From Candidatus Bathyarchaeota archaeon (GTDB taxonomy: Archaea; Thermoproteota; Bathyarchaeia; Bathyarchaeales; Bathycorpusculaceae): a stretch of 32,769 bases of DNA. The stretch spans positions 1,752-34,520 of the forward strand of contig PKYH01000090.1 in assembly GCA_003133625.1 (NCBI GenBank), in the 5' to 3' direction. Positions 10,482 to 18,450 of the stretch are shown here, piece after piece. Numbering within the stretch: position 1 is the first letter of the stretch; each line of letters opens with the position of its first letter. The notes under the pieces are model-generated. The model was not told the DNA's origin and did not search any database. It saw nothing but the letters and a program-made list of their open reading frames with translations. Made by a program: the position numbers and the translations under genes.

Positions 10482-10751
10482 TCATTTAGGAACATCTGTT
10501 ACAAATGATGAAGATATCGTTCCTTTCACGCTTGGTTTAAGCTTTGCCATCGCTTCTTCTTTGTTGCAGCCTTGGGCAAGTATTATGCACCAACTATTTC
10601 CTTCGTCCCCAGTGATTATAGTTTCGCCTGTTTTTGGGTTCTCCCATACCCAGATTCGGTTTCCAATATACTCACCAATGGGGTCATCCAAGCCTAGTTG
10701 CTTAAGGATGCTCTCGTCAGAGACAACCCTACCCTTGAAATAGAGGCCCAT
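10482..10751 (-). CDS. 89-residue hypothetical protein
   Basis: The ATG has a GGGAG SD 10 bases upstream and a TATA-like TTATAAAG further up. The product is a small soluble protein with a WVWENPKTGETIITGDEGNSW centre that looks like a beta-hairpin, then an AQGCNKEEAMAKLKPS helix. No family is recognised. The plus-strand ORF at 10411-10743 over the same stretch lacks an SD and is a shadow. The gene converges on the DpnI-like gene. Confidence 0.65.
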   Translation of the reverse strand: MGLYFKGRVVSDESILKQLGLDDPIGEYIGNRIWVWENPKTGETIITGDEGNSWCIILAQGCNKEEAMAKLKPSVKGTISSSFVTDVPK

Positions 10752-11365
10752 CCGATTGCTTCTCCCTGTTATAGGAAAAATAATTCGTTATTGCTTTATA
10801 AATAGGATCATCGGTGATGCAACGAACAGATTAACAATATGAGAGAACAGTTAAAAAAGATGCAAAACTAAAATTATTGTTTCAGAGCCTATTTGGAGCA
10901 TATTTGAACATCTAGCAATTAAAGTCCATGTTAATAGTGCCAAAAAATACATGAAAGTATGTTGAAAAGTGCTGACATTTAATCTGTGCAGCTCTATGTT
11001 GAATTGTATTTGGGGCATATTAGAAGCATCTAGTAGACCGGAGAGGAGGCTGTTGCGCACACATAAATCTCTTAGGGCAAAGAGCCTTGTCCTTTGGATT
11101 TAGCGGTGTGGAGTGGTTTGGAATTTTTTTGTTTATTATTGTCTGCTTATTTAAGTTGCCTAAGAGCTAGAAAGTGGCGTGATTCAAAAAAATTGTTAAC
11201 TCTTTCTGTTGTGTTTCTCGTTTATTTCGTTGAACAGGGCTTGTTTCAGGCTCTGTTTAGATGTCACGCATCAACATTGAAACTAGTCACGCAATAACAT
11301 AGAAACCTGTCACTCAATCTTAAACGCTTACCAGAGCTTTCAAAACAAGGTTATTCGGTTAGTGT
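10752..11365. other. Long intergenic stretch with repeats and no firm gene
   Basis: No ORF here has good coding signs. It holds a ~26-base imperfect direct repeat (10891-10915 and 11008-11033, core ATTTGG.GCATATT.GAA..ATCTAG) and the 23-bp tandem repeats at 11263-11331. A 67-codon TTG-initiated frame (11094-11297) could encode two hydrophobic helices but has no SD or recognisable family. The stretch may be a decayed locus inside the accessory patch. Confidence 0.45.
11263..11331 (+). repeat. Iterated 23-bp repeat, about 2.5 copies
   Basis: GTCACGCA (11263), GTCACGCA (11286) and GTCACTCA (11309) recur at an exact 23-bp spacing. Units 1 and 2 agree at most positions (both have AACAT.GAAAC); unit 3 decays after ten bases. 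There are no unique spacers, so it is not a CRISPR array. A two-turn helical period of this kind is often a protein-binding iteron; its role here is unknown. Confidence 0.55.
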
Positions 11366-11764
11366 TTATAGCCAGGTTCGTTTGGTTTCTTTTATAGAAT
11401 CAAAATGCGGGTCGTCTGAAATTATCTTTGCTTGGTTTCTGATGGCTGTGGCTGCTATGATGCAGTCGCCTATTGGTACGTGTTTGTATGTGCTTTTGAG
11501 AATGCCAGCTTCTTTGGCGATGGAGGGTGTTAGGCTCTCGATTTTTATTCCGCTTGCAGTAATTGAGAGATATATCATTTCCGCTTTCTCTTTGCCCTCT
11601 CTTGAGCAGATAAGCTGAATTGTTTCGCAGACAACTATGGTTGGGATTATTCCGTTGGAGGTTTGGGTTAATTCCTTCATTTTCTGATTAGCTTTCTGTC
11701 GTATTTCTCTGTCTTGGGAATAATAGTATTCTACAAGAAATCTGCTGTCTAAAACTTGCTTCAA
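11366..11764 (-). CDS. vapC: VapC-family PIN-domain toxin ribonuclease
   Basis: 132 residues with the PIN acidic set: D6 (VLDSRF), E47 (VVCET), D100 (PIGDCIIAATA) and D117/D118 (ISDDPHFD). VapC toxins cut tRNA or rRNA with a Mg2+-dependent active site. The start is TTG directly after the vapB stop (TAG-CAT-TTG), three bases apart, so translation is coupled to the antitoxin. Confidence 0.92.
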   Translation of the reverse strand: MKQVLDSRFLVEYYYSQDREIRQKANQKMKELTQTSNGIIPTIVVCETIQLICSREGKEKAEMIYLSITASGIKIESLTPSIAKEAGILKSTYKHVPIGDCIIAATAIRNQAKIISDDPHFDSIKETKRTWL

Positions 11765-11767
11765 ATG

Positions 11768-11995
11768 CTAGTATTCCTCACGGAGCTTATCAAGTTCCTT
11801 TTTCAGTTCCGCCACATCTGCGTGTCCAGCAAAAATTCCTGCGCAATCCTCTATTTTAGGTACAGGCTTGAAAACCACTGTTTGGTCAACAGCTTCCACT
11901 GCCAAGTCGTCTCCTTCTTTTATTCCTAGTTTCTCTCTGATTTCCGCAGGAATGGTTGTCTGTCCTTTTCTAGTAACCTTAACTATTTTCTGCAT
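11768..11995 (-). CDS. vapB: VapB antitoxin, AbrB/SpoVT DNA-binding family
   Basis: 75 residues. The N-terminal swapped-hairpin domain reads KVTRKGQTTIPAEIREKLGIKEGDDL...VVFKPV (~5-48). The C-terminal tail (ELKKELDKLREEY) is a charged helix of the type that binds and blocks VapC. It is first in the vapBC operon, where such antitoxins repress their own promoter together with the toxin. Confidence 0.92.
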   Translation of the reverse strand: MQKIVKVTRKGQTTIPAEIREKLGIKEGDDLAVEAVDQTVVFKPVPKIEDCAGIFAGHADVAELKKELDKLREEY

Positions 11996-12001
11996 TGGGC
12001 A

Positions 12002-12063
12002 TCCTTAAACAACATAAAAAATACTACCTATAAAAACCTTCCTAACAAAATAAAAAGTACTAC
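12002..12063 (-). promoter_or_regulatory. vapBC promoter with paired direct-repeat operators
   Basis: On the minus strand GTAGTACTTTTTATTTTGTT.AGGA (12063-12040) and GTAGTATTTTTTATGTTGTTTAAGGA (12027-12002) are near-identical 24-26-base repeats. They flank a TATA-like TTTTTATAG near 12030-12036. One copy lies before and one after the TATA box, which is where VapB-VapC repressor sites would be expected. Confidence 0.6.
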
Positions 12064-12111
12064 AACAATACGACAACAACTTCAGCGGTAAACCTGGCGA
12101 TGGATACGTCA

Positions 12112-12615
12112 TTATTCAGTCAGTGTTTTGGTGTAGTCCCAGATTTTGTCGCTTACATAATGCAGCGTTTTAACTACTGGTCCTTTTTTGGTTTGCCTTG
12201 CCGCTTCTGCGTCGTAGAGGCTTTCGCCTAAAGCCAACGCTTTGCCAAACTTCATATCCACTACAAGGACGATGTCGCCTTTGCTGAATTCTCCTTCAAT
12301 GCGCACTATGCCTGGTGCCATAACATCTGCGCCCTTGCAAACATAGGGGACGGCGCCCATGTCAACAACTATTTTTGGCGCTTGAGCAGTGAACTCGGTG
12401 AAAAGCAGCGTGGGCAAAATCCTATCGCCAGCTTTGTAGAATAGTGGTTTTCCGCCTATTAGGTAAATTAAGCCTACGTCAGATTCAACAACTTCCACGT
12501 TTACTTTAGAACCGAAAAGTGCTTCCAGGTCGAGTTTTAGGTTTGTTGAGGCTTCGGTTAGAATTTGTTTTGCTTCTTTCGTTTTTAGGGAATATCTTCG
12601 TTGCTTTGTGGGCAT
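12112..12615 (-). CDS. PUA-domain RNA-binding protein (archaeal MCT-1-like)
   Basis: 167 residues. The N-terminal half (~1-80) is the pre-PUA domain of MCT-1/Tma20-type proteins. The C-terminal half is a PUA domain with the diagnostic KIVVDMGAVPYVCKGADVMAPGI...F..GD.V.VVD block. Eukaryotic homologues act with DENR on 40S subunits in translation re-initiation and recycling. The archaeal versions are thought to act on RNA or ribosomes. It ends with a basic and aromatic tail. The SD is weak. Confidence 0.88.
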   Translation of the reverse strand: MPTKQRRYSLKTKEAKQILTEASTNLKLDLEALFGSKVNVEVVESDVGLIYLIGGKPLFYKAGDRILPTLLFTEFTAQAPKIVVDMGAVPYVCKGADVMAPGIVRIEGEFSKGDIVLVVDMKFGKALALGESLYDAEAARQTKKGPVVKTLHYVSDKIWDYTKTLTE

Positions 12616-12650
12616 AGTTTTCTATCTCGTAATCACTGCAAGGGTGAAAT

Positions 12651-13259
12651 TTAACTTTGCTCTCCTCTTATTTGTTTGTGAAATGGCAATCTTTTGAGGA
12701 TTTTATCTAACCACTTACCTACATCCACTTTAAACATTATAACTGTAACAATAACCGTTAAAACTATAGAGAGGACAATCATTGCTTCCTGACTAAACCA
12801 TGATGAAAATTGAGCTTCAGCCCAGTTGCCCAAAAACGCGCCAACAATCGTTATGGAAATCTTGCCGAGAAAGTAGGCTAAGAAAAACTTTGCAGGATTA
12901 TACTTCATGAGCCCGAGCGGTATAACTACAGGTTCATCAGGAATAGGTGTGGCAGCAGCTATATAGAGCAGCAAAAAAGCCCAACGTTTAACTTTCGCTC
13001 CATCAGCATCAAGCCGCTGGCGCCTTTTTTCGCTGAGATGTCCACTTACAAAGAAAGTAATCATGTAATGAATCCCTTTTGCTAATGCAGCAGCAAGCGC
13101 AACAAGAAAACCTATGGTAACTAGTGCGGTTGCGTCAGCGTTTGCCATGCCGATTGCTGCCGTTGAAGCTATGAAGAGGTTTGAGGGACCAAAGAAGGGT
13201 ATTAGGTTAAATCCAAAAGCGACTAAAAAAGTAATTATAAACTCAATGATAAACGCCAT
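12651..13259 (-). CDS. VTT/DedA-like polytopic membrane protein
   Basis: 202 residues with four to five hydrophobic segments and re-entrant-type loops. Key blocks are FFGPSNLFIASTAAIG near the N-terminus and ATPIPDEPVVIPLGLMKYNPAKFFLAYFLGK centrally; the second matches the G/P-rich core of VTT (SNARE-associated/DedA) proteins, which are linked to lipid scrambling or envelope homeostasis. The specific substrate is not predictable. It probably forms a transcription unit with the PUA gene downstream. Confidence 0.78.
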   Translation of the reverse strand: MAFIIEFIITFLVAFGFNLIPFFGPSNLFIASTAAIGMANADATALVTIGFLVALAAALAKGIHYMITFFVSGHLSEKRRQRLDADGAKVKRWAFLLLYIAAATPIPDEPVVIPLGLMKYNPAKFFLAYFLGKISITIVGAFLGNWAEAQFSSWFSQEAMIVLSIVLTVIVTVIMFKVDVGKWLDKILKRLPFHKQIRGEQS

Positions 13260-13462
13260 GCCCTGTTCCCTATTTTACCCCTTTAAAAATAAATCATTAA
13301 TACATACTTATAAGCACAAACAAATTGAAGGGAAAATAGCACCTTAATAAAATAAAATTAATCTAAAAATTCCCCTTTCTTAATTTAGAACAAGGGCTAG
13401 TTTTAGGTAGAAAGTTAAGTTGAGGTAATCCAGCTAAGAGAATCTCAATTCATGCTTAGATA

Positions 13463-13471
13463 GGTTTAAAT
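13463..13471 (+). promoter_or_regulatory. Candidate TATA box of the LSm-L37e operon
   Basis: GGTTTAAAT lies ~57 bases before the chosen LSm ATG, so transcription would start near 13490 and leave room for the GAGG SD. Confidence 0.4.
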
Positions 13472-13519
13472 GTGGAGAGTTCAAGTATAAAAGAGATAAA
13501 GATACATGAGGATTCCAAA

Positions 13520-13747
13520 ATGAGCGAAATGACAACCGAAATCCTTGAACAAAACCTTAGCAAAATCGTACTCGTACGATTGAAAGGCGGAAAAAGCCTC
13601 AGGGGAAAACTGAAGGGTTTCGACCAACACCTAAACCTAGTTCTAGAAGAAACAGAAGACACAACATCAGTTGAAAACCAAAAGAAACTGGGACTAATAA
13701 TCGTCCGCGGAGACAACGTAGTATTAATCTCACCACCGCCTAGGTGA
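13520..13747 (+). CDS. Sm-like archaeal protein (LSm/SmAP)
   Basis: 75 residues from the ATG at 13520, which has GAGG 8 bases upstream. The longer 91-residue ORF-track version adds an unlikely N-terminus. The Sm1 motif is LVRLKGGKSLRGKLKGFDQHLNLVLEETEDT and Sm2 is GLIIVRGDNVVLISPP. LSm proteins form hexa- or heptameric rings that bind U-rich RNA. Its stop overlaps the L37e start (GTGA), the conserved archaeal pairing of these genes. Confidence 0.95.
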   Translation: MSEMTTEILEQNLSKIVLVRLKGGKSLRGKLKGFDQHLNLVLEETEDTTSVENQKKLGLIIVRGDNVVLISPPPR

Positions 13748-13941
13748 CCGCCGTGGGAAAAGGCACACCATCAATGGGCAAGCGCCAAGGCAAAGTTGAA
13801 CATATAAAATGCCGGCGCTGCGGAAGACGCGCGTACCACGTGCGCGATAAGCGTTGTGCAGCTTGCGGTTACGGAGAAACCACGACCCTAAGACGGTACA
13901 ATTGGCGAACAAAGACTCTGCAAAGACAAAGAGTAATTTAA
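13744..13941 (+). CDS. rpl37e: 50S ribosomal protein L37e
   Basis: 65 residues, a typical length. A zinc ribbon is formed by CRRCG and CAACG. The family core GTPSMGKRQGK..H.KCRRCGRRAYHVRDKRCAACGYG...LRRYNW is complete. The GTG at 13744 overlaps the LSm stop; a second GTG at 13753 is possible. L37e is found in archaea and eukaryotes, which confirms the domain of the organism. Confidence 0.97.
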   Translation: MTAVGKGTPSMGKRQGKVEHIKCRRCGRRAYHVRDKRCAACGYGETTTLRRYNWRTKTLQRQRVI

Positions 13942-14025
13942 TCGTCAAGTTTTTTCGTTATTTTATTTAGTAGTTACAAAAATATTTTAAAAACAAAAAT
14001 ATTAGAAAGGGCTGAGCCGGCTTTA

Positions 14026-14637
14026 TTAGCTTGGTGTATTGTAATAGCCCTTATCTATCTTAACAAAGATTAGTGGACCTTTACTTTGAGCCATCTCGCG
14101 AGCTTTCCTCAATGCGTCATTAACTGCAGTGAAAACTCTTTCTTTGTCGCTGGGATCTTGAACGCCTTTTTCTCCAAGCTCCATTTTTAGAAGATTTTCA
14201 GACAAGATTTCTGTTCCACATATCTCTCCATTCTTAATCAGAGTAGCCACTACAATCTCTAGGAGTTCTTGCTTGTTCTCAATTCTCTTCCATACCGGTT
14301 CAGCATTGCTGATGTTTTTTGAAATTTTACTCCATCTACTAGCGTTTTGGTCGCCTATGAGCAGTTTGACCCGTTCCTTCCATTTCTTGAACCAAATGCC
14401 AATCCAAACGGTTAAAAACCCGTCCAGTTCCGATGGATCTTCCCTGAAAAGATTCTCTAGTCTTTCAACTAGTTCGCATTGGCTTGCTTCTTTTCCAATA
14501 AGATTCCAGTGAAATTTAAGGTAATTAGTGAAGTCTTGGCAAGCAACCTGCAAAACTTTGCGGTCTGACCCCATAAGATCAAGGGCAGGATCCGCCTCCT
14601 TCAATTTCTCCCCTATCATTATTTCTACGAAGTTCAT
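14026..14637 (-). CDS. Hypothetical protein, possible C-terminal winged-helix-like domain
   Basis: 203 residues, mainly helical, with no transmembrane segment. The N-terminal part is rich in Trp and charged residues (GFLTVWIGIWFKKWKERVKLL). The C-terminal part alternates helices with an end LIFVKIDKGYYNTPS that could be the wing of a winged helix. The family is not recognised. It is monocistronic by spacing, and a T-rich stretch lies beyond its 3' end. Confidence 0.65.
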   Translation of the reverse strand: MNFVEIMIGEKLKEADPALDLMGSDRKVLQVACQDFTNYLKFHWNLIGKEASQCELVERLENLFREDPSELDGFLTVWIGIWFKKWKERVKLLIGDQNASRWSKISKNISNAEPVWKRIENKQELLEIVVATLIKNGEICGTEILSENLLKMELGEKGVQDPSDKERVFTAVNDALRKAREMAQSKGPLIFVKIDKGYYNTPS

Positions 14638-14772
14638 TCTGATTCCCGCTCCGAAGCCCTCTCCATTATTGACTTAAGACAAAGGTTTTAATTAAACTTT
14701 ATTTTCACGCGGGCATATAACTGCATAAGTCGGTTTCTATCAATATTACAAATTCCGATACGTCCCAGAGAA

Positions 14773-15429
14773 TTATTCAATAAACCCTGGGAGTGCAGTA
14801 ACATCATGTAAAATCAAATCAGGGCATTCCTTGACAAGTTCTTCACATCGAAACAACCCAGATAAAACCGCTACAGTTCTTGCACCCGCAGCCTTTCCAG
14901 CCCGCACATCATTAACAGAGTCTCCTGCAATGATGCAGTCGCATATTTCAACATCTAGGGCTTTAACACATTTTATTAATGCTTCAGGCGAAGGCTTAGG
15001 TTTAGACGTATCCAGAGCAGTCACAACATGCGTGAAATATTTTGATATGCCGAAGCAATCTAGCTCTTTTATGATGGCTTGTTTTGAGACTTGGCGCATG
15101 GTTATCAGGGCGAGTTTAGCTTTTTCCGAGAGGATTTCAATTGTTTCTGAAACGTTAGGTAAAAGCTTGGTTTTTTCTTGTGTTATTGAATAGTAAGTTT
15201 TCAAGTACACGCCTAGGAACTTTTTGGTATCGCCATTCATGATGTCGCTGATTGTGAGACCTTGTTCGAGCCTTCTCGGAATTTCCAAGGCAGTCTTCCT
15301 TTCTGGCGGTTTTTGCCCAACAGATTGAAATGCTATTCTTGCTGCTTCTATATAGGCTTCTTTGGAGTCAACTATTGTGCCGTCTAAGTCCAAGAAAATG
15401 CCTTTCACTTTGAATCCGTTTTCGTTCAT
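14773..15429 (-). CDS. HAD-superfamily phosphatase (phosphoglycolate phosphatase-like)
   Basis: 218 residues. HAD motif I is FLDLDGTIVDS (nucleophile and acid Asp), motif II is LITMR, motif III lies in TSKPKPSPE and motif IV is IIAGDSVNDVRAGKAAGA. An alpha-helical cap lies between motifs I and II, placing it in the C1-cap, Gph-like group. Substrates may be phosphoglycolate, sugar phosphates or others; the sequence does not decide. Confidence 0.9.
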   Translation of the reverse strand: MNENGFKVKGIFLDLDGTIVDSKEAYIEAARIAFQSVGQKPPERKTALEIPRRLEQGLTISDIMNGDTKKFLGVYLKTYYSITQEKTKLLPNVSETIEILSEKAKLALITMRQVSKQAIIKELDCFGISKYFTHVVTALDTSKPKPSPEALIKCVKALDVEICDCIIAGDSVNDVRAGKAAGARTVAVLSGLFRCEELVKECPDLILHDVTALPGFIE

Positions 15430-15521
15430 TAACCGTGTCTCTTGCCCTTGAATGGTGATTCCTTATTTCTTAAACGTTTCTCATAAATTTGAAGGATTAA
15501 TCTTGCTGTAAATCTATTTTT

Positions 15522-15553
15522 TCTATATAGATTATGAAGCGAATCTCTATAGG
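15522..15553. promoter_or_regulatory. TCTATATAGATT dyad (candidate Pho-type operator)
   Basis: TCTATATAGATT (15522-15533) and AATCTCTATAGG (15542-15553) form an imperfect dyad. Closely related sequence, TCTATATAGACTAT, precedes pstS2. It lies upstream of the small Cys-rich gene that leads into the phosphate cluster. Confidence 0.45.
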
Positions 15554-15564
15554 CACCTGCGATT

Positions 15565-15584
15565 GCATATTACCTTGAATATGC
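15565..15584 (+). repeat. Hairpin adjoining a Shine-Dalgarno
   Basis: GCATATT (15565-15571) and AATATGC (15578-15584) are perfect complements around a 6-base loop. The GGAGAGGTG of the next gene starts immediately after, so the hairpin could influence ribosome access. Confidence 0.5.
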
Positions 15585-15601
15585 GGAGAGGTGAAAAAAG
15601 A

Positions 15602-15775
15602 ATGATCTCAAGAGATTGCGATGGCTGCTCCATGCTTAAGGAATGCAGCAGACGCTATCAGAAAGCCATGAAAGGGGACAAAGTCTACTGCCCAGACGGA
15701 ACAGCTCACCTTATTGACAGTTACAGTATAAATCAAAGCCCCGATGTAATCTGTTTCTTAGAAGCTTTTCAATGA
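15602..15775 (+). CDS. 57-residue cysteine-containing small protein
   Basis: The ATG at 15602 follows GGAGAGGTG with good spacing, so it is preferred to the upstream start in the track. The product carries CDGCSMLKEC near the N-terminus, VYCPDG centrally and VICFLEAFQ at the end, five cysteines in all. That could be a metal or Fe-S site. No family is recognised. The TCTATATAG element upstream resembles those of the pst genes, so it may belong to the same regulon. Confidence 0.65.
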   Translation: MISRDCDGCSMLKECSRRYQKAMKGDKVYCPDGTAHLIDSYSINQSPDVICFLEAFQ

Positions 15776-15910
15776 TTTAGACAGCCTTAACTTGCTTCGG
15801 CCCCCCTCAATAGGCGAGAGAGAAGCGGAAAAATAATTTAACATAGCTATTTTTAAATTTTAACAATAGCTCGCTGTTTATGCTTATTATGATTCATATA
15901 TGCGCATTTT

Positions 15911-15956
15911 TCTATATATTCTATATTCTCTATGAGTCAGTTTGTATTCTATGTTG
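15911..15956 (+). promoter_or_regulatory. Repeated TTCTATA/TTCTATG elements before pstS1
   Basis: TCTATATAT, TCTATATTC, TCTATGAG and TTCTATGTT occur within 46 bases, ~50-100 bases before pstS1. They resemble the elements at 15522 and 18459. They serve as TATA-like and possibly operator sequence. Confidence 0.45.
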
Positions 15957-16006
15957 GGCGAATATATTACCCTGTTTATCTATAAACCCCAAAACGAGGG
16001 AAAAAA

Positions 16007-17260
16007 ACGAATAAAACATATACAATCCTAAGCATAGCGACAATCGTAATAGTTATCGCAGCAGTTTTCAGCTACATGTACATAGTAAATTCAAGTTCAG
16101 TACAACAGCCCACACCAACTCCAACTCCCACCGCATCAACAAACCCTAATCCAACTGCAACACCAACATCCTCACCAACCAGTACTCCTACTTCGACAGC
16201 ATACCCAACTCCAACCCCAACAGCGACACCCAGTCCAACGCCAACTCCATCACCAGTATCATTGACTGGCGCAGGAGCAACGTTCCCCTATCCACTGCTT
16301 AACGCAATGATAACCAATTACACAACAAGCGTGAAACCTAATGTACAAGTAAACTACCAATCAATAGGCAGCGGCGGCGGAATCTCAGCAATGCAAGCAA
16401 AAACGGTAGATTTCGGAGCCTCTGATGCGCCATTAAGCGCCACCGACATGGCTAACGTACCTAACGCATTGCACATTCCAGAAACAATCGGCGCAGTAAC
16501 AATAGCCTACAACTTACCCGGCGTACAAACAGGCATTCACTTAACTGGCAAAGTTATTGCAGACATTTTCCAAGGAACAGTAACAATGTGGAACGACCAG
16601 GAAATCCAAAGCCTAAACACTAATGTTACACTTCCAGCAAAATCCATACTAGTAGTCCACCGCTCAGACAGCTCAGGAACCACCTTCATCTTCACCGGCT
16701 ACCTTAGCGCATCAAGCACAGCATGGAACAGTTCAATTGGACAAGGCAAATCAGTCTCATGGCCAGTAGGAATCGGTTCTAACGGTAACACAGGTGTTGC
16801 TTCGGTGGTTCAAGGACAACCATATGCTATCGGCTATGTTGAATTAGCTTATGCATTGCAAAATAGCATGACTGTTGCAGCAGTTCAGAATCCAGCTGGA
16901 AACTGGATCTTACCATCACTCGCATCAACAACAGTAGCGGCTCAATCAATAGCTTCAGCAGGTCTACCGGCAGGCAACGCTAGCTGGACAAGCGTAAACA
17001 TACTTAATGCGCCAGAACCAAACGCGTATCCAATTGTAAGTTTCACCTACTTACTGGTGTACAAAGAACTGAACGTGTTACCCGACATGACTCAAGACAA
17101 AGCAACAGCACTCGTGCAATTCCTCTGGTATGTAGTGCATGACGGTCAAAACTTGTCACCTGGATTAGCCTATGCTCAACTGCCACCAAACGTTGTCCAA
17201 ATAGACGAAACAACCATTAAGTCGATAACCTTCAATGGGCAAACATTACCCACAACCTAA
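16007..17260 (+). CDS. pstS: Phosphate-binding protein PstS, copy 1 (apparent ACG start)
   Basis: The track starts at ATG 16076, which cuts off the signal sequence. The same frame is open upstream and encodes NKTYTILSIATIVIVIAAVFSY, a normal signal/anchor, beginning at ACG 16007 six bases after GAGGG. The pstS2 copy has ATG at the equivalent position. With it the protein is ~417 residues: anchor, a Thr/Pro-rich surface linker (residues ~30-85) and the PstS domain. The domain carries GAGATFPYPLL, SIGSGGGIS, FGASDAPLS and HRSDSSGTTFIFTGYLS, which form the phosphate site. It would deliver phosphate to PstCAB from the cell surface. Confidence 0.88.
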   Translation, partial: TNKTYTILSIATIVIVIAAVFSYMYIVNSSSVQQPTPTPTPTASTNPNPTATPTSSPTSTPTSTAYPTPTPTATPSPTPTPSPVSLTGAGATFPYPLLNAMITNYTTSVKPNVQVNYQSIGSGGGISAMQAKTVDFGASDAPLSATDMANVPNALHIPETIGAVTIAYNLPGVQTGIHLTGKVIADIFQGTVTMWNDQEIQSLNTNVTLPAKSILVVHRSDSSGTTFIFTGYLSASSTAWNSSIGQGKSVSWPVGIGSNGNTGVASVVQGQPYAIGYVELAYALQNSMTVAAVQNPAGNWILPSLASTTVAAQSIASAGLPAGNASWTSVNILNAPEPNAYPIVSFTYLLVYKELNVLPDMTQDKATALVQFLWYVVHDGQNLSPGLAYAQLPPNVVQIDETTIKSITFNGQTLPTT

Positions 17261-17283
17261 AATAACCAAACCCCAACTTTTTA

Positions 17284-17303
17284 TTTTTAATTTAAATTAA
17301 AAA
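17284..17303. terminator. Palindrome between convergent genes
   Basis: TTTTTAATTTAAATTAAAAA is a perfect 20-base palindrome between pstS1 and the convergent AbrB-PhoU gene, with T-runs on both strands. Confidence 0.45.
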
Positions 17304-17359
17304 AATACATCATTCTTAACCAATCGTCAAGTAAAAAGATAGGAAATAGATTAAAAAAA

Positions 17360-18445
17360 CTAGCTTAGAACTGAATCAACGTTTAAGTTAAGCACAACTT
17401 CGGAAATGTCGCTGGCGTATTCTGCTGTTCTCCTGACACTTTCGATAAGCAATCTTAAGTTAACGATTTCTTCGATCTTAGCGTTTTGCGAAAAAAGAAC
17501 AGCTTCTTTCTCCAGCTTATGTACCTGACTCAGCTTTTCAATAACACTTTCAGCCAAGTTAAAGTCATGCCTAAACAACGCGTCCATAGAATTTTCAAAC
17601 ATTGAATTAGCCAAACCGCTTAACTGACCTATCTTTTCTAAAAGCTCTTCATTGACTGGCTCTTTTAAGAGTAGCGTGTTTTCGGCGATTTTGGTTGCGT
17701 GATCTGCGGTTCTCTCAACCGCTTTCCCTATAAGTCTGTAACCTAAGCAGTCTTTTTGGCTGTTTAATCCGATTTCTTTTACGATTCTTTGGTTTGAAAC
17801 CGCCAGCTTCAGAAGCCTCACTATGTACAGGCCAAATCGGTTTACTTCCCGGTCGGTTTCAATAACCGCTTTAGCACTGGGATAATCCAGTTTTTTTAGT
17901 GCAACTATGGCTTCTTTATGCATAGACGAAGCTATTATCGACATTCGACTTAGCGCATTCTGAACAGTAAGCTCAGGATAATTAAGTAAAACTTGTAGTG
18001 TTAAATCTGTTGGGGTGTCAATTACGATTTCTGTTCCAACCAAGTAGTGTCTGGCAAAAGTTTTGAGGTGGTTTCGAAGTTTTGAGGAGAGCACTTTTTG
18101 TCCTTGCGCTCTAATATGCAGAATGTTGTACCCATCTAAATAGGCGGAAATTGCTGTCCTCATGACGGCATCAGGATTATCGTTTAAGGATGCTTTGATG
18201 AAGGCTTCATCTTGCTTCTCTTTTTTTACAAACTTTGAAGGCGCTATTGATAGTGAGCCATCGTCTTCCTCACGGACCACCATTGAGCTTCCTCTCTTAA
18301 GCTCATTTCGAATAGCCCAACCCTTAGGCAACGAGAGTATGAATGTTGATCCGCCTGTCACCTGAAGTTTGCGTTGCTCTTCATTTATTTTTTCTGCTTC
18401 TTTAGTCACATTTGACTCCAAGTTACTTTTTCTATGAGGCGTCAT
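17360..18445 (-). CDS. AbrB–PhoU phosphate-uptake regulator
   Basis: 361 residues. Residues ~25-75 form a SpoVT/AbrB-type DNA-binding domain (RKLQVTGGSTFILSLPKGWAIRNELKRGSSM). The rest forms two PhoU three-helix bundles: MSIIASSMHKEAIVALKKLD...DREVNRFGLYIVRLL...GKAVERTADHATKIAENTLLL and ...ESVRRTAEYASDISEVVLNL, with the E-(R/x)-TAD-A metal-binding pattern. This archaeal fusion is taken as a DNA-binding repressor or sensor of phosphate uptake. It lies between the two pstS genes and is divergent from pstS2, so it shares that promoter region. Confidence 0.92.
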   Translation of the reverse strand: MTPHRKSNLESNVTKEAEKINEEQRKLQVTGGSTFILSLPKGWAIRNELKRGSSMVVREEDDGSLSIAPSKFVKKEKQDEAFIKASLNDNPDAVMRTAISAYLDGYNILHIRAQGQKVLSSKLRNHLKTFARHYLVGTEIVIDTPTDLTLQVLLNYPELTVQNALSRMSIIASSMHKEAIVALKKLDYPSAKAVIETDREVNRFGLYIVRLLKLAVSNQRIVKEIGLNSQKDCLGYRLIGKAVERTADHATKIAENTLLLKEPVNEELLEKIGQLSGLANSMFENSMDALFRHDFNLAESVIEKLSQVHKLEKEAVLFSQNAKIEEIVNLRLLIESVRRTAEYASDISEVVLNLNVDSVLS

Positions 18446-18450
18446 TATAT

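Noticed and set aside
10411-10743. 110-codon plus-strand ORF
   Set aside because: It is antisense to the 89-residue minus-strand gene, which has an SD and a more protein-like composition.
11094-11297. 67-codon frame with two hydrophobic stretches
   Set aside because: TTG start with no SD, no family pattern and a low-complexity setting; not listed as a gene.
11263-11331. Possible CRISPR array
   Set aside because: The repeats abut each other without spacers, only about 2.5 copies exist and no cas gene is nearby.
15889-16013. 41-codon frame starting ATGATTCATATATGC
   Set aside because: Its hydrophobic, Tyr-rich product arises from the repeated TTCTATA promoter elements; it has no SD.
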